This document shows, one piece after another, positions 10,776-22,026 of a stretch of 64,000 nt of DNA. Location of the stretch: assembly GCA_043228905.1 (NCBI GenBank), contig JBHGNT010000013.1:14880001-14944000 (forward strand), written 5' to 3'. Positions within the stretch are counted from its first letter, which is position 1. Every line of letters starts with the position of its first letter. Source of the stretch: Azolla caroliniana (Eukaryota > Polypodiophyta). The position numbers and the translations under genes were made by a program. The notes beneath the pieces are model-generated. The model was not told the origin of the DNA and searched no databases. It saw only the letters and a program-made list of their open reading frames with translations.

Positions 10776-12076
10776 GAAAGCTATAGACCTCATGGCCGGC
10801 GACGGCATCCAACACTCCATCTGTGAACGGAAGTGGAAATGCATCCATTACCGTAGCTGCATTGAGTTTCCGGTAGTCCACACAAACTCGAATGTTTCCG
10901 TTCTTCTTCGGTACGACTACGATCGGGCTTAGCCATGTCGCTTCCTTTACCGGATGGATAAAGCCCACTCTTAGCAGTTTGTCGATTTCCTCTTTGACTT
11001 TGGCGGCATAATTGGGATTCATCCGGTACTGTCTTTGTGCCACTGGTTTTGTGTCCTTGCTCAAGTGAATCTGATGCTGGTATAACTGAGGGTCGAGTCC
11101 TTGCATATCTTCGTATGACCAGGCGAACACATTGCGAAATTCCGTGAGAAGTGTGATCATCGCCGTTTTGTCTTCGGACTTCATCTCCTTGGCGATGTGC
11201 ACCGGTTTTGCTTCGTCCGTGGTCCCGAGGTTCACCTCTTCAAGTTTCGACGCTTTTACGCGCTGTGAAACAGCCATTTCCCGTTCCAACGCTTTCTGCG
11301 CTTGCCGTAACTCTCGGATTGCGTCTTTATCCGGTTCTGCTTCAGTCTCTTCCGGCTGCGGTAAGTATGGTGCTACTGCTTTGGCAACGTCAATTTCGAA
11401 GAGAGGTACGATCTTCGGGTTTTCCTGCAAGTACTGAGCTTCTTCTTCGTCAGCTAACCCTTCTAGCATGTTGACGCACTCTGCATACAACGGTGTACAT
11501 TCCCTGCCAATGCTCGTCCTTGGTTGTGTTGGTACCCGTACCTTGGCTTTTCCTCGCCGGAAGGTAATTATATTTTTCCTCCAATTCTGTTTGATATGTG
11601 CCGTTTTCAACCACAACCGCCCCAGCAATAGTGGGTATGCGCCTTGTGCTTGTAATTGTAGCACTACTACCGAGATGTGAAATGTATGACCGCCAACGGT
11701 GACTTCTAATTTTCGTATTAATCCTATCGGCCGCACTAAGCTTGTATCGGCCATCCGTAACCAGAACGGACACGGCTCCCACTCGTGGATTCCCAGGGCA
11801 TCACACGTCCGGAGGCTTATTACATTCACACCGGAGCCTCCGTCTATAACTGTGTCGGGGAGTTCTTTCCCTTTTACAATGGCAGTGATTACCGGACTGT
11901 TGGTGTCCACCACCGTTGGTCCCTCCTCCGGATTCGAGAAGAGTACCGGTGCCGGTGATGATTCTCCTGCCGTCATGGCCGTCTTCAGTCCTTCCGTGAA
12001 TCTTGGCACGAGCTGTAGGAGTCTTCCTAGTGGCAGCGTAATCTGGCATTCTTGCAACGCCAGTCATGTCTCGTTC
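10776..12076 (-). pseudogene. Protease and RT (N-terminal part) of Ty3 element B
   Basis: Minus-strand frame of about 425 residues up to the copia A junction. The protease active site reads VIDGGSGVNVIS (DGG rather than the usual DSG or DTG). A linker with a Glu/Lys-rich helix follows, then the RT start YRMNPNYAAKVKEEIDKLL and VVVPKKNGNIRVCVDYRKLNAAT. It breaks at AGHEVYSFL where copia A entered; the RT resumes at 4567 downward. Frames shown after that in the copia LTR are not part of the gene. Confidence 0.9.
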
Positions 12077-14097
12077 TCGAAGTGGCTGTCGCCGGCAAGC
12101 CCTACGGTATTCTCCTTTTGCCGTTGTAAGTCTGTGACATTTTGCTCGTTTGCTTTTTTCACCCATTCCGTCACTTGCTTCCAGATGGTCTCCTGCATCT
12201 CCCATTCCTTGGCCATGCCCTTCGGCCTTGTGGTCACCTGCTGCAGATCTGCCACTTCAGGGACTACCATATTTACTGTCGGTCGTTTGTCATAGCTCTT
12301 CGTCGGGCATTGATTAATATAATGGCCTTCCTGTCGGCAGTAGTAGCAGTAGGCTTTCCGGGTATTGCTGGATTCGGCATTGTCTGTTGTACCCGAGGCA
12401 GGTCCCGTGGTAAGCGCGGGGTTTTGGGCCGGTTGGCTGCTTGAAGCTCCTTGTTCCGGATCCCGTGGGTAGCCGCCTTTTTTGAAATGCCGTTTTTTGT
12501 TATAGTTCTTCTTATTGCGGTACTCTTGACGAGGTTGGTCGTTATATCTGCCGTATTCCTCCCGTTGCTAACGATACCCGGGGGAGTGCTCCCGGTCGTA
12601 ATGTTCGTATCGTCTATTGTAATCCCGGTACCGATCATATCTATCATGCCGGTCGTAGTTATCCCGCCGATCACCGTACCGGACATCATTCTCCCGTCGA
12701 TCGCCATACCGGACATCCTGTGCCAGTCGGTCGCGGTCCATTCGCCGCCAGCGTTCCTCTTCTTCATCCCGGTTGCTACGTGGCTCTATTTGTCGGACGG
12801 GCGGTGCTTGCTGGTTCAATAGATTATACTCGCACCTATCCGTCGTATGGCCCTTGGATTGATAGATTACACATTGCGTCCTCATAGTGCATTCTAGTGC
12901 CGAGTGTCCGGAATTCAAGCAGGTTGTGCACTGTATTGCTTGCCGAAACCGGAGGTCTTCATCGGACGGTAACGTCCGTTGGAGTGCTCCCAGTGTGAGC
13001 CAGGAGCTTGTCTTTTCCATCTCTCTCACCCGGTCAATGACCTGGTCGATGGTACTTGTGCGGAAGTCAATTACCGTGCAAACCGTGCGTAGGGGTTCCT
13101 GGAGCGCATTTAGGAATATAGTCCGTAATTCCTCCTCCGGGGGTGCGCGGGCAAGCTGACTATGCATCCGTTGAAACCGGATGACAAACTAGGGAATGCT
13201 CTCCCCTGCCTCCTGTCGGATGGTATAAAAGAAGCCCACCATTACTGTCTGGTCCACCTCCTTTTGGAAAAAATGCAAGAATTTAGCTTTTAAATCTGCG
13301 AAGGTGGTGATGGTAGACGGGTCCTGCGTCCAGCGCCATCTCGTTGTCGGTCCCTCCAATGTGACGCCAAATTCTGCTATCTTAGAGCGTTCCTCTTCTT
13401 CCGGGGTCAGTCGTTGGGACACATGGTTTGCTTCCCATGTCTGTTCAAAGGCGTGAACATGAGCTTCCGCGTCCGGATCATCTCTAGACTTGGAGTACTG
13501 GAACGGCATGTCGTCGTCCGGTATCGGTGCGCGGGCTGGCGGTGTTGGTGGTCGTTCCTAGTTTTTCTCCGGCGTTGATGGTCTTTCTTGATTTGTTTCC
13601 GGCGTCGGTGGTCTTTCCTCTTCTTTTAGTGACGGAGGCCTCTCCTCCTCGACTTCCGGTGTCGGAGGTCGCTCTTCCTCTGCTGGTTCCGGAGGTTCCA
13701 GCCTTAGCACTTCCGGTTCCGGTGTCGGTAAGGTGTCTGATCCTTCGTCCTCCGGTCCGCCCGGGGTTTCGTTGTTGCTACGGTAGTTCGAGTGTACGTT
13801 GTATTCCCCTTCGGAATCTGATTCATACGCTGAAAAGGCTTCTGCTTCGCCTTCTCCGCTTGCCAACGCCTGGAGAAGGGATTCGGTTTCCTGGAGACTG
13901 CTTAGGCTACTGCCATCATCCGGGTGCAATGTTTGCTGTAACCAGAGGGACTCCTCTGCTACTCTCCAGATTACGTTGGAAAACGAGCGATCCGCTCTAA
14001 TTTCCTGTGCCGCTTGCTGGAAAGCCTCACGTCTCCTTTGCCTTTCGGCAAGGCGTCGAGTTCGATCTGTAACCAGGTCGTGCGTTGATCTAGTCAT
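12077..14097 (-). pseudogene. gag of Ty3 element B (stops and shifts)
   Basis: The likely start is ATG at 14097 (MTRSTHDLVTDRTRRLAERQ), just after the primer site. An acidic Pro/Glu repeat (RPPTPE units, about 13560-13760) precedes the capsid (MPFQYSKSRDDPDAEAHVHA ... FADLKAKFLHFFQKE). A knuckle CTTCLNSGHSALEC is followed by a defective second one (CVIYQSKGHTTDRC, Tyr for Cys), an RYGDRR/RYDRY-rich tract, and a third knuckle CYYCRQEGHYINQC at about 12310-12355. In-frame TAG codons occur at 13558 and 13186, and the frame shifts near 12570. Gag would form the particle and bind RNA. Confidence 0.85.
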
Positions 14098-14127
14098 CCA
14101 TTCGTGCCGTCGTTCGCTGCAAAAACA

Positions 14128-14143
14128 GGAATCGTGGTCGCCA
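14128..14143 (-). other. Primer binding site of Ty3 element B
   Basis: On the minus strand TGGCGACCACGATTCC starts seven bases after the LTR. It begins with TGG, as expected for pairing with a tRNA CCA end, but I cannot name the tRNA. Confidence 0.5.
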
Positions 14144-14150
14144 AAAACTG

Positions 14151-14585
14151 TGTTAACTCTTAGGGCCGGACAATGGCCTAACACAGGGTGTCTACGGAAG
14201 ACACTTCACCAAAGGGGTGTTACGGCAAGAGGAGTAGGCTCAACGATTAATCCGACTTAATTAGGTTACTTAGCAAGATCGTCCTTAATAATCACACGCG
14301 TAAGATATAACAATGAATGCAGAACAGCAATTAACACAGAGAGATAAAAACACTAAGCTTCATTAATTATCCGCTTCTCATTACATTGTATCCGGGCCTT
14401 TAAATAGGTTTCCGGTCTGTAGTACAAAACGGTGCCATCCGCACCTGTTCGGGATCGGTCCGCATCTGGAACAGCATACCGATTCCGGTCCGTCCGTCCA
14501 CACTCATAGCTTACTTACAACCATTCCTAATAATTAATTAACTCCTCCGTTTCACACTCTGGACTCCTTTGTCGGCCGGTAATCA
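14151..14585 (-). repeat. 5' LTR of Ty3 element B
   Basis: 435 bp on the minus strand, from TGATTACCGGCC to GAGTTAACA. It aligns along its length with the LTRs of the small element N (for example ACACCC(T/C)TTGGTGAAGTGTCTT and GGACGGACC). The opposite LTR of B would lie left of X, outside the window. Confidence 0.8.
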
Positions 14586-14874
14586 TCATGTTGGCGGCAA
14601 AAAACTTTCGTAGATTTTCCCATGCTTCCTTCGGCATCTCGGGTTCTCGAATGTACCCGAGCATGTGGTCGTGAACACATGTCGCCAAGCAATACATTAC
14701 TCGACTCACTGCTTGCTCCCATGTTGCATCGTCGGTGTCTTTCGGGTCGGGCCGGTTTTCTTGTGCGTGCTCCTTTGATGTAGCTCCAATAGCCTTGACC
14801 GACAAGGTATTGATGCATCTTGTACTCCCAAGATGCGAAGTTGTTTCGGTCCAACTTCTCACTAGGGAGAGCGT
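14586..14874 (-). pseudogene. Copia gag fragment H
   Basis: Translated on the minus strand it reads LDRNNFASWEYKMHQYLVGQ followed by WEQAVSRVMYCLATCVHDHM and MPKEAWENLRKFFAANM, a familiar UBN2/Retrotran_gag_2 copia capsid, about 95 residues. It is cut on one side by the B LTR and on the other by the D LTR, so it is the oldest layer visible here. The frame appears shifted once near 14760. Confidence 0.8.
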
Positions 14875-15541
14875 TGTCGCGTTGCTACCTACGTGCGCAG
14901 AGAACGAGGCGGAACCACAGGGGCCTTGGACCAAGAAATAACCAAATGAGAAGAGGGGAAGGAAACTACTGATGCACTCCACACGCGCACAGAAACACAT
15001 ATTCACAGGAGTTGCAACTAACTCCGAACAATGGAGACAGAACGAATATATATGTATATATATAAATCGAAGACTTACAACCGGCAAGCCGATGAGTGAC
15101 AGGCTCTGACACCTACACACCCTCACACACAGAACGCGAGATGGAGACTCTATCGGAAGCACTTGGGGGTTCTGCGGCGCAGAGTCAGCCTCTCGAAAAC
15201 CTGCACAGAATGACTATGGAGAAGACAAAGGAGAAGAACTCTGTTCCAGTCTGGCAGCACTTCGTCCTCCTCAATCCGCGATGCCCCCTCTCTTTTTTTT
15301 CCCTTCTCTTTATAGCCCAAGGAGGGAGGCCGTTACCACCCGTTACATCATGTTTATTCCTTGTCCTTTCGGACAGGGATACGCCTCGATTTTCTCCCTA
15401 CGGAATGCGTGCTACCAAGGATTTTACTTCTATCGACTTGTACCTACCTACCTACTATACAACAAAACTTGTGCCCACATGTAAGGGCCGGTTTACGCAC
15501 GTATACCCGGTTTCCGCCTAGGGATGGTTTTCTCCACGACA
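14875..15541 (-). repeat. 3' LTR of Ty3 element D
   Basis: 667 bp with TGTCG...CGACA-type ends (TGTCGCG at the low side, CTCCACGACA at the high side). It matches 24040-24668 through most of its length, including the TTTATAGCCCAAGGAGGGAG promoter region. The polypurine tract and a 5-bp hairpin (15559-15578) follow inside the element. Confidence 0.9.
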
Positions 15542-15604
15542 TCCGCCCCCACCTAACCGCACATCCACCGGTCTGTGCCCCAATATTAGACTCTTGCCGG
15601 AGAA

Positions 15605-17487
15605 ACGGCCCACGCTTATCCTTTGTCTTCCGGATCGACATCCGTTCCGAGCCGGTCGTTGTCGCTATCCAGGTCGTCCGGGTCTGGTTCGGCCTCATGC
15701 CGCTTTTTGAATGCTTTGATCCTTTTCCCCGCCACTGGTACCGCCATCCTTGTCTCGTCAAGCTCCGCGAGATGGTAGGTCCCATTGTCATTGGCGCTTG
15801 TCACCACATAAGGTCCGAACCACCTTCTTGCAAACTTCCGCATTGCCCTGTGTTGGTTGTCGAGGCTGCTGTCATATACTAGAACCCAGTTGCCTTCCTC
15901 GATCTTCTTCGGTCTCAGTCGGTGAGACCGTCCTTTATTCTTTACCCTCACCACCCGTAGCTTCTCCACGGCTCGGTTCACGTCCTCCGGTCTTCGCTCC
16001 AGCTGCCGAATCCGTGCTGCTAACAGCTCCTCTCGGCTCATCTCGTCTTTCCAGTCCATTGTGGCCCATGAGGAGATTGTCTACTCCGTTGGCATGATCG
16101 GCTTTTGCCCGTACATTAGCTCTATCGGCATGAACCCGGTTACCGAACTGTGCGTAGTTCGGTCCGCCCACAACGCATAGGGTAAGAGTCGCGGCCAGTT
16201 CCCGACTTGGCCTCCACACGCTCGTACTAACGCTTTGACGATCGGCCCGTGTCCGCGTTCCACCTTCCCGTTAGCCTCCGGATTGTACGTTGTGGTGAGC
16301 GAGAGTTTAACCCCTAGCCGGTCAAACAGCTCTTCTGCCTCTTCCGCGTCCAATTCCCCGCGGTCGGCCACGATCTTACCTACGCACCTGTACTGGCATA
16401 CCACTTCTTCAATCAGAAATCGGCACACGGCCGTGGTCGTTTTGTTCTGCAATGCTCGGCCTTCCACCTGGTTCATCAGGTCCTCCCGAGCCAGCACCAG
16501 ATACCGCATCTGTCCTACCCCCATCGGTATCGACACCAGATTCACCATCTAATTGAAGTGGACGGTCGGAGGGTAGGTCGGGTGAAGCTCGTCCCGATGT
16601 CGGACTATGGAGTGCACCTGACATCTTTCGCAAGTCTCCACGAACCGATGCACGTCCCGGTATAGCCCCGCCCACCAGTACTTCCCCTTTAGCTTCTCGA
16701 ATGTGGCCCACGTCCCCCGGTGTCCGGCCCAAGGATTCTCGTGGTATGCCGTCAGCAATTCTTCCTGTTCCTCTTTCTTCGCCACCACTCGGAGCGGGAT
16801 GTCGTTTCTCTTCTTCGGGTGCTTCCATATGCTCCCGTCCTGTAGGAAGAATCGGTACGCTTTCTTCTGAATCCGGTTGGTCTATTCCTTCGTCCACGCT
16901 GCGTCCCGTGTCATTGTCTTTAGGAACCCGCCGATCTAGAGCCACTCCCCGTCGTACTTGCTCTCGTCGAATTCATTAAGCGCCAGAGTGCTCCCCTTTC
17001 TTGTTGTTACTTAAGCCGCCTCGAAGAAGTCCACACCGACTTCCTCGTCCTCCGAAACCATGTCGTCCTCGTCATCGAACCTCGCTCTCGAAAGCATGTC
17101 GGACATGGTATTGTCCTTTCCGGAAATGTGTCGTATTTCCGGATTCAGGGACTTGATGTATGCTATCCACCTGAGCATTGCTAGGTTCGGCGTTGCGCAT
17201 CCAGAAACCATGCCGAGAATCGGCAGGCAGTCCGTCTCGATTATCACCTCTCTCCCGATCAGATAGTCTTTATCGGCCTTGACCGCCGAAACGATACCCC
17301 AGAGTTCGCGTTTAACCTGGGCGTATCCTCGTTATCGCTCACTGAGGACTTTCGCGCCGAACCAGATGGGGAACCTTGCGCCATCGTCATCCTCTTGGTT
17401 GATCACTCATCTGATCCCGGTCGGACTCGTGTCTACGATCACGTAAATCGGAGTGTCTTTGCCGTAGACAACCTTCCGGAGTGCCGG
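15605..17487 (-). pseudogene. RNase H and integrase of Ty3 element D
   Basis: Minus strand, in order: RNase H start TPIYVIVDTSPTGIRW-like near 17450, RNase H end MLRWIAYIKSLNPEIRHISG, integrase zinc region (HENPWAGHRGTWATFEKLKG ... CERCQ), core Asp in VADRGELDAEE, Glu in NPEANGKVERGHGP, and the C-terminal module NQHRAMRKFARRWFGPYVV. Stops and shifts lie near 16080, 16550, 16930 and 17010. Element C has the same proteins in an open frame and serves as the reference for the breaks. Confidence 0.88.
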
Positions 17488-17488
17488 T

Positions 17489-17721
17489 TGTTACCCGGCC
17501 AGCAAAGACCAGGGTGTGAAAAGGGGAATTGTTATTTGGGAATCTGTTGAGATTACTAGTCTTAATATATAGATTAATATATGAGAAGATGTGGACGGAC
17601 GGACCGGAATCGGTATGCCGATCCGGATCCGGACAGATCCCGAATAACCGGCACCATTTTGTACTTCGCACCGGTGACCTATATAAAGGCCCGGTTACAA
17701 TGTAGTCATTAACGGAGAAAG
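17489..17721 (+). repeat. Left LTR of N, truncated
   Basis: Aligns with the first 232 bases of the right LTR (from TGTTACCCGGCC to the CATTAACGGAGAAA region), including a TATA-like CTATATAAAGG near 17680. The rest of the LTR is deleted. Confidence 0.85.
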
Positions 17722-18998
17722 ATGCGGTGCAAGCCCAAGAGCTTGCCGAATTAAGGGACGAACTTGCCGCACAAGAAGCACTACGGAGCCGCGAACGAGA
17801 TTTGAAGAAAGCGGTAGAAGAGGAGTTAAAGAAGACTGTTGAAAACCTTCGTCGGGCAGAAGAAAATCTGCGGAAAGGGCATCAAGCTTACGACCGGCTA
17901 AAGGAGGAAAAAGAAAAATTGCTGCAGGAGAAGGACAAGCTGCGACGGATGGCGGAAACGGAAATCGAAAGGCTGAAAGAAGAACTCCGTCAACAAAAGG
18001 ACCGGGAAGACCGCGCTCGTCGGCAAATCAACCAGAGGCTGAAGCAGAAGACAGAGGACTTCGACCACCTGCACTGGAACTTTAAGAGCTTGGACACGGA
18101 GTATAAGCATTAGCAGGAAAGGATGGCCGAGCTCCGGCAGAAAGTTGATAGGGCCACAACGGCACTCGCCGACGAACGGGCTGAGAATCCAAAGCTATTG
18201 GAGGAAGCGGCGAGGAACCGGATGGAGCTCCACAAGCAGCACAATGAAGAAAAAGAGAGGGCGACAATGGTGTTACAGAGGTTGCAAACAACCTATCAAA
18301 GTCAATTGTCGCATTATAGGGAGCAAGAGGCAGACACGGTCAGAATCATCAAGCAATTGAAAGAGGAGCGACAAGCCGCGGAGAACAAATCACAGATGGG
18401 AATGGAACGGATCCAGTGCATCCTCCGGGCATGGCTAAACAAGACCAAACGCTTGATTGATGAGAGCTCCGTGCGATGGTGGACGAAATGGGCGCAGAAT
18501 ACGGCTGAACTCCAGTTGCTCAGGGCGGACGCCGAAAACCGGCGGAAAGAAGGTGACGACTGTTACATGCTCACATCAGAGGACTTCACCGCCATAAAGG
18601 ATGAGCTGGCAGAAGATTTCACAGCTCTAGCAGATGAGCAAATGTTGCAGGTCCGGCAACTCATAGCTCAACTGGACGATGATCGGATGGATGCTCAAAT
18701 CCAGTTTGAGAGCTATGAGCGGTCCCGGTTTAGGGAAGAAAAAGCAAGGCAAGCGGCAACGGTCAACCTCAGTGATGAGGAACCGTCGCCGGTACAAGGA
18801 CCAGACGGGGACCAAGCCAGGGTAAGTCAACCAGAGACAACTCCGGCGGAGGAAACAACGAAGGAAACGCCGGTGCCAGAGCAACAATCGGAGTCACAGC
18901 CGAAGTCACAACAGCCACAACAGCAACAACAGATTCCCGTCGAGCCACTGGAGACCCTGGAGCAAAGCATCCTGGATATCTTGGACGAAGAGTAAGGG
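17722..18998 (+). pseudogene. Long coiled-coil ORF carried by N (one in-frame stop)
   Basis: One reading frame is open from about 17727 to 18998, interrupted only by TAG at 18111-18113 (AAGCATTAGCAG). About 422 residues are visible and the N-terminus is lost to the deletion. The first 250 residues are a near-continuous heptad-rich coiled coil (LAELRDELAAQEALRSRERD, LKEEKEKLLQEKDKLRRMAE). A segment with RAWLNKTKRLIDESSVRWWT may be globular. The tail is acidic and Pro/Gln-rich (PEQQSESQPKSQQPQQQQQ) and ends LDILDEE. No zinc knuckle, protease or RT motif is present. It might be a captured host gene or a very diverged gag; I recognise neither. Confidence 0.7.
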
Positions 18999-19047
18999 GC
19001 CGGTGTGGGATTCGACGTACAAGGTACTGTCCCACGGGTGTGCCATG

Positions 19048-19492
19048 TGTTACCCGCCGGCAAAGACCAAGGTGTGAAAAGGGGAATTGTTATTTGGGAA
19101 TCTATTGAGATTACTAGTCTTAATATATAGATTAATATATGAGAAGATGTAGACGGACGGACCAGAATCGGTATGTCGATCCGGATCCGGACCGATCCCG
19201 AATAGGTGCCAGTTGGCACCGTTTTGTACTTCGCACCGATGACCTATATAAAGGCACGGTTACAATGTAGTCATTAACAGAGAGTAATATAAACCTTTTG
19301 TTTAATCATTGAGTATTGATCACCATTCTATGCTTATTGTATATCTTACACGTGTTAATGACGTATTGCTAAGTAACCGATTAAGGTCCAATTAAGCGTT
19401 GTGTCGTAAGTTATCTCGCCGTAACACCCTTTGGTGAAGTGTCTTAAGTGGACACCCTGTGTTAGGCTGTTGTCCGGCCCTAAGGATTAACA
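19048..19492 (+). repeat. Right LTR of N
   Basis: 445 bp, TGTTACCCGCC to GGATTAACA, beginning 53 bases after the coiled-coil ORF. No clear polypurine tract precedes it. TATA-like CCTATATAAAGG lies near 19241. Confidence 0.88.
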
Positions 19493-19497
19493 CCGGT

Positions 19498-20690
19498 GCC
19501 GCGGCAAGTGCTTCTTTCATCTTCCGGACCGACTCCGTATGCTCGTCTCTCCACTCGAATTTACGCACTTTCTTCAGCAACCCATAGAGCGGCTCCGCGA
19601 CGTGCGCGTAATGCGGGATCCAAATATGGTAGAACGCACATGCTCCCAGGAATCTCCGAACCTTCGTAACCGAATTGCAGTCTTGCTTCATCGCGGAGAT
19701 GGCCTCCACCTTGGCCGGAGACGGTTTCCGACCGTACGGCCCGCATTGGTGTCCGACGACCATGATCTCCGATTGCCCGAAGGCCGATTTTTCTCCGGAG
19801 AAGGTGAGCCGCACATTCTCGAGTCTTTGTAACACCTTCTCGCAGTCGCAGACGTGATCCGTCACGAACTTCCGGCAACCATCGGGCCCAACCGACTCGT
19901 CCTTGTCCTCCACCGGACATCCTCTGATCGGGATGTCGTCTAGAAACGGCATGGTGATGTTCAGGATGCAGTCCCTCAACACCTTGTTCATCGCATTCAC
20001 CATGTGCGCCACCGAGTTCGTCCCCCCTTGTGGTAGGGTACACATCCGAACTAGGCCGAGAGGAGTCCGCATCGTCGTGACATCCCTGCTCTCTACAGCT
20101 AGTTGGAACTGATCGCACCCTGAGTACAGATCCCCGACCGAGTAGATCGACCTCCCTGCGAAGGCCTCCGCGAACTCATCAATGGTCGGTCTAATACCTG
20201 CGTTTCGAATGGTCATCTTGTTGACCGGCTGCAAGTCCTGTATGAAGCGCAGTGTGCCGTTCTTCTTCGGCACAGTAAACCACCGATTCGAATATGGGGC
20301 ACTCGACGGTTCGAGGATGCCCATCTCCACCTTTTGTTTCAGCAACTCCATCAACTTCGGGATGTGAGCTCTGGGTACCGGAATCGGTTTGAGATTCCAC
20401 GGCACATGCGGTACCGTGAAGATCACCATTGGTTCCACAACCGTCGGGGCTACGCACCCGATCTCGTCCGATGAGAATGCGAAAACCTTCCCGTGCCTCC
20501 CGAGCATTCTCCGAAACCAGTCTTCTTCCGTCGGCAGTAGAAAGCCACCCCCACCGATCTTGAGCTCCCGTAGCGTTGTCGATGAACAGGTGTCCAATGC
20601 TAGCCGGATCTCGTAAACTTGGGTCCGACGCGACCCCCTTTATCCGTAACTCGCTATCCTCCGACAAGGGTGCCGCGACTGGCCTCACCT
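19498..20690 (-). CDS. Reverse transcriptase of Ty3 element D (open segment)
   Basis: Minus-strand frame open for about 365 residues up to the N insertion. Key segments: PIPVPRAHIPKLMELLKQKV, WFTVPKKNGTLRFIQDLQPV, LPQGGTNSVAHMVNAMNKVL, and the catalytic box MPFLDDIPIRG. Then FGQSEIMVVGHQCGPYGRKP and FLGACAFYHIWIPHYA. RT copies element RNA. The FLDDIPxKG box and the LPQGGTNS stretch are unlike the YLDD or FIDDILVYS seen in common plant Ty3 elements. The enzyme as a whole is broken because N separates it from RNase H. Confidence 0.88.
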
Positions 20691-21219
20691 TCTAGTCCAC
20701 AGTCTTGTACTTTGTATGAACTCGGGCCATCCGATACAACTCGAGTCCATTACCGAAGTCGGCGATGACTTCGTACATCTTCTCCGAACATACCGGAATC
20801 GTCTGGTCCTCATTAAGGCCTTCTCTGAACACATCCCGTAATTTCCCTAGGGTGTCGTCGAAAGAGACCGCCTCCACGGCTCCGTTGATTTCCTCTTCAG
20901 GGCCAAGGACTCTGCATGCCCGAAGTGCTCCTCCGCCCACTTCTTCTCCCATCCAACTACGCCGGTTATCGTACAACCTCCGCTATCGGAGAACCAAATT
21001 TTTCTACCTACGGTACAGGTCTTTTTGCGTATAGTACATCTGTGGGATTTTTCCAGGGTGTCCGGACTATCATGGACCCACACCTTGATAGCCCTCTCTA
21101 AAAAATCCTCTCGGTTTTCGCCACCGAAGGTCTCGCGGTTACGCTCATGGTTCAATCACACCGTCAGGAACTAGACAGAGTGACACCCATCTTGGCTCTT
21201 GACCAGTGCATATGCCGAA
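20691..21219 (-). pseudogene. Protease-RT linker region of element D
   Basis: Minus-strand pieces (PNHERNRETFGGENREDFLE, SFDDTLGKLRDVFREGLNED, YEVIADFGNGLELYRMARVH) match element C between its protease and RT. Frame breaks occur near 20847, 20976 and 21155. The piece ends at the J insertion. Confidence 0.8.
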
Positions 21220-21223
21220 CCGT

Positions 21224-22022
21224 TGTCATGAAGAATTTCGGACAGAGGCAGAAACCGGGAAATATTGGCTACATCGACGGGGTGCTGCATGTGCGATCAC
21301 CCTTGTACATTTAGTGTGAATAACGAGGGCAAGTCGGGACAAGAATCCCATGTAATAAGGGATTTATCCCACAATGCTATGGATCTCTCTCCTTGTTCTA
21401 TAAAAGGAAGAGAGTGCCCTTGGTGAAGGGGTTGCCCATTTTTTATAGTAGGGTATACCGTTAGAGGAAGAAACGTTCTCTCTTCCTCTTTCTTTTCTCT
21501 GGGTTTAGGGTTTCTTCTGGTTCTCCTCTGCTTCTTCTTCGTCATTATGTGTGTCGACCCTTGGCATCTCGTGTTTCTGTTTTCTGCCCTATTCTCTGTG
21601 CAAGACCCCGCTCGGCGCGACAAGCCCAAGAGCTCCCCGACCGGCGGCTTAGCAGTGGACAATAGTTGTATCCTGTGCTACCTAGGTCCGGCTCGAAGTC
21701 GATGTCAAATCTCGTTGTCTTGTAAATACATATACATTTGGTTGTGCATTTTCGTGTCTCTGTTGGTGTGTGTGTGTGTGTCTTAGTGTTTCTTTCTTGC
21801 TTATGTACATAAGGGCGCGAGTTGGGTCGGTGTTGTGTGCATGCGTAAGAGTCAATGTTGCGTGCCTGTTCTCTCTCTCTCTCTCCCTTCGGTTGCTTCC
21901 GATGTGCTTCTGGGATGCCCCGGAAATGGTGAAGCACAACTTCCTACGCTCTGTCACTCCCTAGTCCAAGACCCCCGTGGTCCCGCCTGGAATTCTACAT
22001 GTACCCACGAAACTTCGCGACA
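21224..22022 (+). mobile_element. Solo LTR J (C/D group) inside element D
   Basis: 799 bp with TGTCATGAAG start and TTCGCGACA end, flanked by ccgt on both sides (21220-21223, 22023-22026). Its end (caagacccccgtggtcccgcc) resembles the end of the element C LTR (caggacccccgaggtcccgcc), so it lies on the plus strand. A TATA-like CTATAAAAGG is near 21400 and a CT run at about 21869-21890. The 4-bp duplication repeats the pattern of K and C. Confidence 0.9.
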
Positions 22023-22026
22023 CCGT

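Larger units (their letters stand above)
17489..19492 (+). mobile_element. Non-autonomous LTR element N with a coiled-coil ORF
   Basis: 2004 bp flanked by the 5-bp duplication ccggt (17484-17488, 19493-19497) inside element D. The right LTR is complete (445 bp); the left LTR is cut after about 232 bases and joins straight to the coding part, so the primer site and any leader are missing. The LTRs are the same family as element B (TGTTACCCGCCGGC start). There is no RT, protease or integrase. B or a relative is the likely source of enzymes. Confidence 0.88.
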
